Shown piece by piece: positions 17,679 to 25,750 of a stretch of DNA of 64,000 nucleotides. Under the pieces are notes generated by a model. The model worked only from the letters and a program-made list of their open reading frames with translations. It did no database searches and was not told where the DNA came from. Location: the NCBI RefSeq assembly GCF_014642655.1, contig NZ_BMIR01000001.1, forward strand, positions 1-64,000, written 5' to 3'. The number at the start of each line of letters is the position of its first letter. Positions within the stretch are counted from its first letter, which is position 1. Made by a program: the position numbers and the translations under genes. The DNA is from Pullulanibacillus camelliae. Lineage in GTDB: Bacteria; Bacillota; Bacilli; Bacillales; Sporolactobacillaceae.

Positions 17679-17719
17679 ATTTTTTTTGACTAGTTATGTT
17701 CCAGCCTCTCCACGATCCT

Positions 17720-17953
17720 TTAATCCTCGCTGTCATCATCCCTGACATTTTCAGGTCGCAGCGATAAAAGCAAGAAAATGATGCCAATAACTAATAGGAG
17801 AATGCCCCACCATAAATCAATGTTAAAGGAAACTGAAGCAGACTGAGGGTTTACAAATAAGCCATAGCCACCGATTAATATCCCATAAATGGTCAATAAT
17901 AGCCCGATTAAACGACGAAGATCAAAAAATTTCCGCTCTTGTTTTTCGTCCAT
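17720..17953 (-). CDS. Small two-helix membrane protein
   Basis: This is a 77-residue protein with two predicted membrane segments, about residues 13-32 and 47-66 (WWGILLLVIGIIFLLLSL), and a highly acidic C-terminus RDDDSED. The ribosome binding site is GGTAGGAGTGAAG. It follows the SSS symporter stop by 13 bases and so is probably translated from the same message. Small proteins of this kind are found beside solute:sodium symporters and may assist their assembly, but I do not recognise a named family. Confidence 0.6.
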   Translation of the reverse strand: MDEKQERKFFDLRRLIGLLLTIYGILIGGYGLFVNPQSASVSFNIDLWWGILLLVIGIIFLLLSLRPENVRDDDSED

Positions 17954-17966
17954 TTTTGCTTCACTC

Positions 17967-19574
17967 CTACCAGAAGATGATATTAATAATCACAAAGATG
18001 ATTAAACTCAGAATTCCGAGAATACCTGGACGTTTATACCAGCTTAATCCCTTGTATGAACGGTACTTGCTTGCTCCTAAAACAATACCTTTGAGCTCTT
18101 CTACAGGTTTTGGTTTTGTAATTAAGCTGACACCAACACCGACAGCTGTTGTGACCACCCAGACCCACCATGATCTCCAGAAGTTTCCGGCATTTGGCGT
18201 CGCAAAGTGGATCGGAATAAAGAAATAAAAGATGAAGGCAAAGGCAATACCTGAAACCAAGCCCCAGAAGCCTCCCCATGGTGTCATGCGCTTCCAAAAC
18301 ATCCCGAGTAAGAAGACCCCGAAGATTGGCGCGTTGAAGAAAGAGAATAAAGTTTGCATATAGTCCATAATGCTTGGAAATCCAGCGGCAAGATATGACG
18401 CCGCAATCGCGACAATGACGCCACCCACAGTGGCCAATCTTCCCATCCATACGTAATGTTGATCGGAAGCATCCTTTTTGATATAGGCCTGATAAATATC
18501 GTACGTCCATACAGTGGTAAACGCTGAAATATTGCCAGCCATTCCACTCATAAAGCTAGCCATCAATGCCGTGACACCTAATCCAACCATCCCAACCGGG
18601 TAATATTTAGCCAGGAGCAAAGGAAGCGCTAGATTATAGCTTGTGTCTCCATGCCCGATATTTGGAAATACAGCAAGTGCAATTAAACCAATTACAATGG
18701 TGATCGCCGGAATGAAGACTTTAATAAACGAAGCATAAATGGGTGTGACTTGTGCTGCCCTTTGGTTTTTTGCCGCAAAGGCCCGTTGCACAACTAGAAA
18801 ATCTGTCGTCCAATAGGCGAAGGAGGTGACAAACCCCAGTCCTAAAACAACACCTAACCAGCTCGCCCCTAAGGAATTATCTGAAGAGCCTAAGCTGCCC
18901 CATGCATGACCAAAGCCATCGGGAATCTTTGCTACCAGGCCATCCCAGCCCCCTAAATGATAGAGACCGATAATCGTGACTGGCAGGATCCCCAAGCAGA
19001 TTAAGAAAAATTGTGTAACCTCGTTAAAGATAGAAGAAGTTAATCCACCTAATGCAACGTAGATCAGCACGATGACTGCCGACAAAATAATACTGCCGGT
19101 CAATGACCAGCCGAGCAATGTTTTTAAAAGTAGGCCCATCGAATATAAACTGATGCCCGAAACAAGAAGTGTCATGACCGCAAAAGCAAAGGCATTAACG
19201 CCTCTTGTTGCCTCATTGAATCGCATCTTCAAATATTCAGGTACCGATCTAGCTCGCGATGCGTAATAAAAGGGCATCATATATAGGCCCATAAAAATCA
19301 TGGCGGGAATCGCACCGATCCAATAAAAGTGGGCTTGGATCATACCATATTCAGCACCACCGGCACTCATCCCAATAATCTCTGTTGCACCAAGGTTGGC
19401 AGACATAAATGCAATCCCTGTAATCCATGTGGGCAATGCTCGACCAGACAAGAAGAAATCCTTTCCTGTCTTCGTATGCTTTCTTAAAAGAAAACCTACA
19501 ATAAGTGCAAAAGCAAAGTAGATGATAACAATCAAATAATCAATAAAACTCAGGTGAAATAATCCGTCTGACAT
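17967..19574 (-). CDS. SSS-family sodium:sugar symporter
   Basis: This is a 535-residue solute:sodium symporter. The hydrophobic pattern suggests about 14 membrane helices. Family blocks include KTGKDFFLSGRALPTWITGIAF and SANLGATEIIGMSAGGAEYG near the N-terminus and WTTDFLVVQRAFAAKN near residues 255-270, as in SglT-type sugar transporters. It is downstream of araA in the same orientation, with 125 bases between them, so L-arabinose or a related monosaccharide is the likely cargo. Start is ATG with GAAGG upstream. B. subtilis uses AraE (an MFS protein) for arabinose, so an SSS protein in this place is a different solution. Confidence 0.85.
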   Translation of the reverse strand: MSDGLFHLSFIDYLIVIIYFAFALIVGFLLRKHTKTGKDFFLSGRALPTWITGIAFMSANLGATEIIGMSAGGAEYGMIQAHFYWIGAIPAMIFMGLYMMPFYYASRARSVPEYLKMRFNEATRGVNAFAFAVMTLLVSGISLYSMGLLLKTLLGWSLTGSIILSAVIVLIYVALGGLTSSIFNEVTQFFLICLGILPVTIIGLYHLGGWDGLVAKIPDGFGHAWGSLGSSDNSLGASWLGVVLGLGFVTSFAYWTTDFLVVQRAFAAKNQRAAQVTPIYASFIKVFIPAITIVIGLIALAVFPNIGHGDTSYNLALPLLLAKYYPVGMVGLGVTALMASFMSGMAGNISAFTTVWTYDIYQAYIKKDASDQHYVWMGRLATVGGVIVAIAASYLAAGFPSIMDYMQTLFSFFNAPIFGVFLLGMFWKRMTPWGGFWGLVSGIAFAFIFYFFIPIHFATPNAGNFWRSWWVWVVTTAVGVGVSLITKPKPVEELKGIVLGASKYRSYKGLSWYKRPGILGILSLIIFVIINIIFW

Positions 19575-19699
19575 TTCTAGAACCTTCTTTCATTGAAGTT
19601 TGATCCTATTCCTAAGATGTTTAGCTCTCCCCTTCGATTCAGGTGGTTCTTTGAAAATGTAGGACCTAGCGGATACAGCAACAGCGTACCCCTAAGTGA

Positions 19700-21184
19700 T
19701 TACTTCCAAGCCGCCTCGCTCCACTGAAGTTCTTTTCTAAGCTGACGAACCTGTGTTGTCCTATCTATTACGACACATTCTACCTTCACCATGTCTGCCC
19801 AGTCACATAATTGCTCAATGGAAACCTGACCAGAAAACACGGTATGATGTGCCCCACCCGCATATATCCATGCTTCGGTCGCTTCACGCAACGATGGCTG
19901 GGGCTTCCATAGCACTTTAGCAACAGGTAAGTGCGGTGTCTCTTTACTTGATTTAACCGCTTCCACTTCATTCACAATTAAGCGGAAACGATTCCCCATG
20001 TCAATAAGAGATACATTCACCCCCTTTCCTTCTACGCCATCAAAGACAAGACGTGCAGGGTCTGCCTTGTTTCCCATTGACAAAGGATGAACAACAATTC
20101 TTGGTTTTGTTGAAGCGACCGTTGGGCACACTTCTAACATATGCGATCCAAGGATCATTTCATTACCGGGTTCCAGGTGATATGTGTAATCTTCCATAAA
20201 TGATGTTTTTTGGTTATTTGCAATCATTTTCATTATTCGAGTGAGAGCAGCTGTTTTCCAATCGCCTTCCCCTCCAAAGCCGTATCCTTCAGCCATTAAG
20301 CGTTGGACGGCTAATCCTGGAAGCTGCTTCATACCATGTAAATCCTCAAAATTCGTTGTAAATGCTGTATACCCTCCCTCCTCTAAAAAGGCCCTTAAAG
20401 CAAGCTCTATTTTTGCTTGCTCTTTAATGGATTCACGAATGGCCCCTTCCTTACTTGCTGATTCTGGAAAATCGTATAACGCCTCATATTCTCTACATAA
20501 AGCATTGGCCGCCTCTGCTGAGATGCTCTGAATCCTTTCTACAAGATCGCCGATACCAAAATAATCAACCGTCCATCCAAGCTTGATTTGTGCCTCAACT
20601 TTGTCGCCTTCCGTGACTGCAACGTGACGCATGTTATCACCAAAGCGCGCCACTTTAAGTCCTTTTCCTTCGTTATGTCCAACAGCCGTTTGCATCCAAG
20701 CACTCAAACGTGATTTGACTGCTTCATCCTGCCAATAGCCCACGATCACTTTTCGAGAAAGCTGCATACGTGTATGGATAAAGCCATATTCACGATCACC
20801 ATGGGCGGATTGATTGAGATTCATAAAATCCATATCAATATCATCCCATGGAATATCACGATTAAATTGGGTATGCAGATGAAGTATGGGCTTCTGTAAT
20901 TCGCTTAAACCTGCAATCCACATTTTTGCCGGTGAAAAGGTGTGCATCCAAGTCATAAGTCCGGCGCAGTTCTCATCACTATTCGCCTCTCTACACAACG
21001 CTCTTATCGCATCAGAGGTGGTTAGAACCGATTTAAAAACAAGCTTATATGGCAGGCGATCTCCTTGATTTAACCCCTGTGTAATATGAATGGAATGCTT
21101 CTCTACCTCCCTAAGCGCATCCTCTCCATAAAGATGCTGACTTCCTGTCACAAACCAAAATTCATAAGGCTTAATACTTATCAT
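19700..21184 (-). CDS. araA: L-arabinose isomerase
   Basis: This enzyme converts L-arabinose to L-ribulose. The start is ATG at 21184 (MISIKPYEFWFVTGSQHLYGE) behind AAAGGAGAG; this gives 494 residues, normal for the family, and drops 19 residues of the longest frame. Metal-binding and catalytic regions are evident: GFGGEGDWKTAAL with its Glu, TSFMEDYTYHLEPGNEMILGSHMLEVCPT and the late His region IVVHPLSMGNKADP. The gene is last of the araM-araB-araD-araA set, 31 bases after araD. Control is expected from the AraR boxes at the operon head. Confidence 0.96.
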   Translation of the reverse strand: MISIKPYEFWFVTGSQHLYGEDALREVEKHSIHITQGLNQGDRLPYKLVFKSVLTTSDAIRALCREANSDENCAGLMTWMHTFSPAKMWIAGLSELQKPILHLHTQFNRDIPWDDIDMDFMNLNQSAHGDREYGFIHTRMQLSRKVIVGYWQDEAVKSRLSAWMQTAVGHNEGKGLKVARFGDNMRHVAVTEGDKVEAQIKLGWTVDYFGIGDLVERIQSISAEAANALCREYEALYDFPESASKEGAIRESIKEQAKIELALRAFLEEGGYTAFTTNFEDLHGMKQLPGLAVQRLMAEGYGFGGEGDWKTAALTRIMKMIANNQKTSFMEDYTYHLEPGNEMILGSHMLEVCPTVASTKPRIVVHPLSMGNKADPARLVFDGVEGKGVNVSLIDMGNRFRLIVNEVEAVKSSKETPHLPVAKVLWKPQPSLREATEAWIYAGGAHHTVFSGQVSIEQLCDWADMVKVECVVIDRTTQVRQLRKELQWSEAAWK

Positions 21185-21215
21185 TATTCTCTCTCCTTTG
21201 ATCTCAATCTGGCTC

Positions 21216-21902
21216 CTATTGACCATAGTAGGCGTCGGCACCGTGCTTTCTCAAAAAATGCTTATCTAGCAAATGACGATCCATTGCTGAAATTTCTGGG
21301 TTAAGATCAACCGTCCGATAAGCCATTTTTGCCACTTCCTCTAAAACCACAGCATTGTGAATAGCATTGGCAGCATCCGTTCCCCAAGCAAAAGGACCAT
21401 GGCTGTGAACAAGGACGCCTGGAATCTGTTCAGGGCTTATGTCTTGAAAGGTCTCTACAATGACATTTCCCGTCTCTTTTTCATAATCATGAGCAATTTC
21501 AACTGGCGTCATCGGTCTCGTACAGGGAATGGTGCCATAGAAGTAATCCGCTTGTGTGGTACCAAACGCTGGAATATCTCTCCCTGCTTGTGCCCAGCTT
21601 GTCGCCCAAGAAGAATGCGTATGGACAATGCCACCAATCGTTGGAAACGCCTTATATAAGACAATATGTGTCGGTGTATCCGAGGAGGGATTGAGTTCTC
21701 CTTCAACCTTATTCCCCTCCAAATCCAAAACAACCAGTTCATCTTGGGTGAGCTTTGTATAAGGCACACCGCTCGGCTTTATTACCACTAGACCCTTTTC
21801 ACGATCAATCCCACTCACATTTCCCCAAGTAAAGGTCACTAAGCCATGCTTAGGAAGCGCTAGATTGGCCTCTAATACCTCTTGCTTAAGCTTTTCTAAC
21901 AT
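21216..21902 (-). CDS. araD: L-ribulose-5-phosphate 4-epimerase
   Basis: This enzyme converts L-ribulose 5-phosphate to D-xylulose 5-phosphate, the entry to the pentose phosphate pathway. The protein has 228 residues, like other AraD enzymes. It has [25 protein letters not shown] near the N-terminus, the zinc ligands in [18 protein letters not shown] and a third His in [12 protein letters not shown]. Start is ATG behind AAGGAG, 13 bases after the araB stop. The gene order B-D-A differs from B. subtilis araA-B-D. Confidence 0.95.
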   Translation of the reverse strand: MLEKLKQEVLEANLALPKHGLVTFTWGNVSGIDREKGLVVIKPSGVPYTKLTQDELVVLDLEGNKVEGELNPSSDTPTHIVLYKAFPTIGGIVHTHSSWATSWAQAGRDIPAFGTTQADYFYGTIPCTRPMTPVEIAHDYEKETGNVIVETFQDISPEQIPGVLVHSHGPFAWGTDAANAIHNAVVLEEVAKMAYRTVDLNPEISAMDRHLLDKHFLRKHGADAYYGQ

Positions 21903-21915
21903 TCGCGAGGACTCC

Positions 21916-23589
21916 TTACTTTTTATTTTTTAAGCTTTTTAAAACCTTCATCGCATCATTTCCTCCGCGGCCAAAGTAATCGTGGAGCTTTTTATACTCC
22001 TGATAGAGCGGCTCATAGCGCTGCCGATTTTCAGGATTAGGGACAATTTTATCTTCACTTAATTTCGCCATATGGTCAGCTGCTTCAGAAATATTAGAAT
22101 AGCCACCAGCGGCCGTTCCAGCAGCAACAGCTCCAAACATTGCCGCACCGACTGCCGGCGTTTGAACATGCTCTGATACAGTAATGGTTTTTCCAGTGAC
22201 ATCCGCATAAATCTGCATGAGCATGGCATTCTTATGCGGAAGACCGCCACAAGCCACTAGTTCCTCCACGGCGATGCCATTTTTTTCATAATTTTCAATA
22301 ATCAAACGCTTACCAAAAGCTGTAGCTTCAATAAATGCCCTGTAGATCTCCTCTGGTTTGGTGCTCAAAGTCAAACCTAGTATGACACCAGATAGATCTA
22401 CATCCACCAAGACAGAGCGATTGCCGTTCAACCAATCCAACGCTAGCAAGCCGCTTTCACCCACTGACAGTTGAGTCGCCTTTTCTTCTAGCAATTGATG
22501 AATAGATATCCCACGCTTAGAGGCGGCTTTAAAATAGTGCTCTGGGACAGCCTGCTTCACGAACCAGGCAAAAACATCCCCAACGGCAGGCTGTCCAGAT
22601 TCATAGGCAAAATAACCTGGAATCGCGCCATCAAAGGTTACGCCACAAATACCCGGAACAGCGACTTCCTCCCTACTTAGCAAAATGTCACACGTTGAAG
22701 TTCCCATGATCATTAACATCTTGCCAGGTGCAATGACACCCGTGGGTGGTGCCGAAACATGGGCATCAATATTTCCTACCGCTACAGACGTTCCTGCCAA
22801 CAGACCAACATGTTCAGACATCTTTTGTGTGAGTCCCCCTGCCCGAGAACCAACAGGCAAGAACTCTCGACCAATTTTTTCATCGACAACATGTTCTAAA
22901 CGAGGATCAAGCCGTTTAAAGAACGTAGAATCCGGAAACCCCTGCTCTTTATGCCAAATTGCTTTATAACCTGCAGTACAAGAATTACGGACTTCATTTC
23001 CCGTCAACTGCCAAACCATCCAGTCTGTCGCTTCAATAAAGCGATCCATCTGATCATAAATGTCAGGGGCTTCATTTAAAATCTGCCATAGCTTTGGGAA
23101 AAGCCATTCTGAAGAGATTTTTCCTCCATAGCGCTGAAGAAAGGAATCCTCTAATTGCTGAGCAACCTCATTTAAACAATTGGCTTCTTTTTGTGCCGCA
23201 TGGTGCTTCCAAAGTTTGACCCAGCTATGTGGATTATCCCGGTAGTACGGTATATTACATAGTGGCGTGCCGTCCTTTTTGACCGGCAATACCGTACAAG
23301 ATGTAAAATCAATGCCTATTCCTACAATATCCTCAGCTTTAATCTCGTGCTTTGTTTGTGATACAACCGATTGAACGGTTGAGATAAAGCATGTGACATA
23401 ATCATTAGGATTCTGCAATGCCCAATCCTGTCCAAGCATAATTTCTGTCCCAGGCAATCGCTCATCAATCACGCCATCCGGATAATTTTCGACTGCCGTT
23501 GCGATCACATCACCATTAGTGAGATCGACGAGAACAGCACGTGCCGATTCGGTACCATAGTCCACACCTATCGCGTATTTTTTTCCCAT
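21916..23589 (-). CDS. araB: L-ribulokinase
   Basis: This FGGY-family kinase phosphorylates L-ribulose to L-ribulose 5-phosphate using ATP. The 557-residue protein opens with [21 protein letters not shown] (phosphate 1 loop), includes [14 protein letters not shown] and [22 protein letters not shown], and near the C-terminus [22 protein letters not shown] (adenosine loop region). Start is ATG behind AAGGAGC. It follows araM by 18 bases and precedes araD. Confidence 0.95.
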   Translation of the reverse strand: MGKKYAIGVDYGTESARAVLVDLTNGDVIATAVENYPDGVIDERLPGTEIMLGQDWALQNPNDYVTCFISTVQSVVSQTKHEIKAEDIVGIGIDFTSCTVLPVKKDGTPLCNIPYYRDNPHSWVKLWKHHAAQKEANCLNEVAQQLEDSFLQRYGGKISSEWLFPKLWQILNEAPDIYDQMDRFIEATDWMVWQLTGNEVRNSCTAGYKAIWHKEQGFPDSTFFKRLDPRLEHVVDEKIGREFLPVGSRAGGLTQKMSEHVGLLAGTSVAVGNIDAHVSAPPTGVIAPGKMLMIMGTSTCDILLSREEVAVPGICGVTFDGAIPGYFAYESGQPAVGDVFAWFVKQAVPEHYFKAASKRGISIHQLLEEKATQLSVGESGLLALDWLNGNRSVLVDVDLSGVILGLTLSTKPEEIYRAFIEATAFGKRLIIENYEKNGIAVEELVACGGLPHKNAMLMQIYADVTGKTITVSEHVQTPAVGAAMFGAVAAGTAAGGYSNISEAADHMAKLSEDKIVPNPENRQRYEPLYQEYKKLHDYFGRGGNDAMKVLKSLKNKK

Positions 23590-23607
23590 ATTCTTTGCTC
23601 CTTCGAC

Positions 23608-24795
23608 TCATTGCTCATAATGTTTATTTTCATTGATTAAAAACAAGCCTGTGCAACGCGCTCTAAGATGGTGGGCTTCTTGAAGACTGGCTTGTATAAG
23701 CGCTGGTTCAAGTCCTAGCTCCTTCGTGCTTCCCGGACCTCCCATTGTTTTTAATAAAGCTTGTAAATACTCTTTATCTGGTAATCTCTCAATGAAGTCG
23801 ACGATTGCTGGCCAATGCTCATAAAGCGCCTCGCCATGAACAGGCAACTTCTGAAGCCTTTCTCTTTCTAACCGCTTACATTGTTTTTTATACAGATCAA
23901 CAATTAATGTCGTCGCTACCCCGACCTTTGCCCCATGCAAGAGCTGCCGCTTATTTTGGCGAAGTAAGGCCATCTCCCAATAATGGGAAAGATGATGCTC
24001 CGCTCCTGACGCCGGACGTGAATAATCAAGAACTAACATAACGAGACCAGATTCGATTAAGGCCTGCATCAGTCGCTTGATCCCTCGCTCATCCCGCGCT
24101 GCAATCTCATGAACATGCTCCACGCAAGCTTGCAGAGAACGGTTTGTCATCTCCGCAGCCTTTTGATAATAGGGTTCTTTCCCTATTAAATGTGAAATTT
24201 TCCAATCGACTAAGGATGTATATTTCCCTAGAATATCGCCAAAACCTGCTGCCGTCATTTCCGCTGGTGCTTCTGCCAATACCCGTAAATCGGCGAAGAG
24301 TGCTAATGGTGATGCTGCTTGAACGGTTTGTTTACTTCCTCTTAAAATGAGTGGCGCTCCCTTAGATGTAAAGCCATCAACAGATGCTGCGGTAGGAACA
24401 GAGAGAAAGGGTTTAGCCATCTTATCACTTACAAACCGAACAATATCATGGATTGTTCCTGAACCAACAGCTATTAAAACATCTGTTGCATCGTCAATAG
24501 CAAGAAAAAGTTCAACCAAGGTCTCCTCGTTAGCCACCACTTGCTGATGCTGGTCCATCGTTAACAGGTGGCAATAATACGAAAGCGCCTCCTGCGTGAA
24601 TCGCTCACTTAATCGCTTACCCGCTGCCTCAAATGTATTGGCATCAGCAATGATCGCAATCTTTTCAAACCCTTTTTCCTGTATATACTTTGGAATCTTA
24701 GATAGGGCATTGCTCTCAATCACAACGCGCTCCACACCAATGTCTTGCCCATTGATCTGCTTTGACAAAGCTTTAAATTTCGCGAGCATCTCCAA
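23608..24795 (-). CDS. araM: sn-Glycerol-1-phosphate dehydrogenase AraM
   Basis: This metal- and NAD(P)H-dependent dehydrogenase of the EgsA family makes sn-glycerol 1-phosphate from dihydroxyacetone phosphate, as shown for B. subtilis AraM. The 395-residue protein has the nucleotide-binding block DVLIAVGSGTIHDIVRFVSD, SVPTAASVDGFTS and the metal ligands in GFGDILGKYTSL and SGAEHHLSHYWEMALL. The start is probably TTG at 24795, with GAGGGGGAATG about eight bases upstream; an ATG two codons later is the alternative. It begins four bases beyond the stop of the dead araL. Its persistence in an operon whose araL has decayed suggests it is still useful. Confidence 0.92.
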   Translation of the reverse strand: MEMLAKFKALSKQINGQDIGVERVVIESNALSKIPKYIQEKGFEKIAIIADANTFEAAGKRLSERFTQEALSYYCHLLTMDQHQQVVANEETLVELFLAIDDATDVLIAVGSGTIHDIVRFVSDKMAKPFLSVPTAASVDGFTSKGAPLILRGSKQTVQAASPLALFADLRVLAEAPAEMTAAGFGDILGKYTSLVDWKISHLIGKEPYYQKAAEMTNRSLQACVEHVHEIAARDERGIKRLMQALIESGLVMLVLDYSRPASGAEHHLSHYWEMALLRQNKRQLLHGAKVGVATTLIVDLYKKQCKRLERERLQKLPVHGEALYEHWPAIVDFIERLPDKEYLQALLKTMGGPGSTKELGLEPALIQASLQEAHHLRARCTGLFLINENKHYEQ

Positions 24796-24798
24796 AGG

Positions 24799-25564
24799 TC
24801 ATTCCCCCTCTAATATATGAGCACGTGACGCTAAAACATGGTCAGGCTTAAAAGGACTATGGGGCACCTGTTCAAGAGAAGTTCCACCGGTTCATAGCAA
24901 AACTGTAGTAACAGCATAAAGTTTGCCCATCGCGATGTCTGAGCTAAGGTTATCCCCATCGTTTTGGCGGGAGACGCAGCTGTTTTAAGGCTGCACCTGC
25001 CATGATGTGCGACGGTTCACCCACAACACTATCTGGCCGATTGGTTGTCGCTTCTATCGCTCCTAACATTCCAGCAACACCAATGGACTCCCCCTCCTCA
25101 CTTGGAAAGGATTTATCGATCTTGGTCGCCATTATTCTTGCCCCACCCTTCACAACAGAAGGCATTGTTTAGGTCGTTATACATTATGTGTTCATGCAAG
25201 ATAATGACAAGCCCATCCGCTTCTCCAAGGATGACTTGCCATGGTCAGCTTGGCATCCTACAATTCATCAATCAAACCTTGATCACCGAACCTCCACAGT
25301 GTCATACTTGGATAGTGCGCTTTCAAAAATTTGGCGGCAACATAGGTCGATAACCGTAGTTCTTCTTTTGTGTCTATGCCACGCCTATGTAATTTTTCCA
25401 CACAGCTCTGGCGATAAATGACCTCAATTGCTTAAAAACACAATGCGTTTGTTAAGGGAATGAAGCCTGAAGATGGTTTGTACTGCTCCTTCGATAAGGT
25501 GTTCTCCCCTAAAAGCTGCGCCATTGCGATCAATGATAAAGCCCTCTTTATCCCCAATGGTCAC
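24799..25564 (-). pseudogene. araL: araL (HAD phosphatase) pseudogene
   Basis: Joined across frames, this region reads like B. subtilis AraL, a promiscuous HAD sugar-phosphate phosphatase. Fragments are GFIIDRNGAAFRGEHLIEGA, LNKRIVFLSN followed by a stop, STYVAAKFLKAHYPSMTLW, GGARIMATKIDKSFPSEEGE, GVAGMLGAIEATTNRPDSVV, PSHIMAGAALKQL, a frameshift, then SDIAMGKLYAVTTV and FKPDHVLASRAHIL. Several stops and shifts interrupt it. The catalytic DxD motif has become DRN, losing the second Asp. The gene would begin at GTG 25564 and ends just before araM. The 766-bp extent is close to a full gene, so decay is by point changes and small indels rather than deletion. Confidence 0.88.
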
Positions 25565-25588
25565 ATGGACATACCCTTCTCATTCAAT

Positions 25589-25604
25589 ATTTGTACGTAT
25601 GAAT
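25589..25604. promoter_or_regulatory. AraR box 1 of the arabinose operon
   Basis: ATTTGTACGTATGAAT closely matches the Bacillus AraR operator (ATTTGTACGTAC...). Its centre is 40 bases from the second box at 25629-25644, about four helical turns, compatible with cooperative binding of two AraR dimers. It lies just downstream of the predicted promoter and upstream of the araL remnant. Confidence 0.85.
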
Positions 25605-25628
25605 TTAACATATTTTAATTTTATAAAA

Positions 25629-25644
25629 TATTGTACGTATAAAT
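25629..25644. promoter_or_regulatory. AraR box 2 of the arabinose operon
   Basis: TATTGTACGTATAAAT is a second AraR-type operator in the same orientation as box 1. It lies immediately after the predicted -10 element and would cover the transcription start. The araR gene itself is at 35326-36414. Confidence 0.85.
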
Positions 25645-25648
25645 ATAG

Positions 25649-25675
25649 TGTATAATTCCTCTTTTTTCATGTCAA
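25649..25675 (-). promoter_or_regulatory. Promoter of the araL*-araM-araB-araD-araA operon
   Basis: On the minus strand TTGACA (25670-25675) is followed after 15 bases by TATACA (25649-25654); an alternative -10, TACACT, gives a 17-base spacing. The AraR box at 25629-25644 directly follows. Confidence 0.6.
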
Positions 25676-25703
25676 TCATTTTTCGTTTTTTTAAAATATT
25701 AAA

Positions 25704-25736
25704 GGGATAAACGGTATGAATCACACCATCTATCCC
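25704..25736 (-). terminator. Terminator after the GH127 gene
   Basis: On the minus strand GGGATA pairs with TATCCC, with GGT/ACC able to pair inside, followed by TTTAATATTTT. It begins about 15 bases beyond the GH127 stop and isolates that operon from the arabinose promoter. Confidence 0.65.
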
Positions 25737-25750
25737 ATCTTCACTTTTAT

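Larger units (their letters stand above)
16469..17710 (+). mobile_element. Degenerate IS1182-family insertion sequence
   Basis: The left end GAGGGGCTGGGAAAAAAC and the complement of the right end, GAGAGGCTGGAACATAAC, form imperfect terminal inverted repeats (14 of 18 matches). The element retains only the C-terminal half of a transposase, which is frameshifted, and its left third is occupied by a repeat block (about 16570-16905) that is an inverted copy of sequence at 48380-48680. It ends ten bases from the stop of the small membrane protein gene that closes the arabinose operon. It cannot transpose by itself. Confidence 0.7.

Noticed and set aside
15562-17710. Repeat cluster considered as a CRISPR array
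   Set aside because: There are no short regularly spaced identical repeats with unique spacers; the similarity is between long, imperfect, separated copies.
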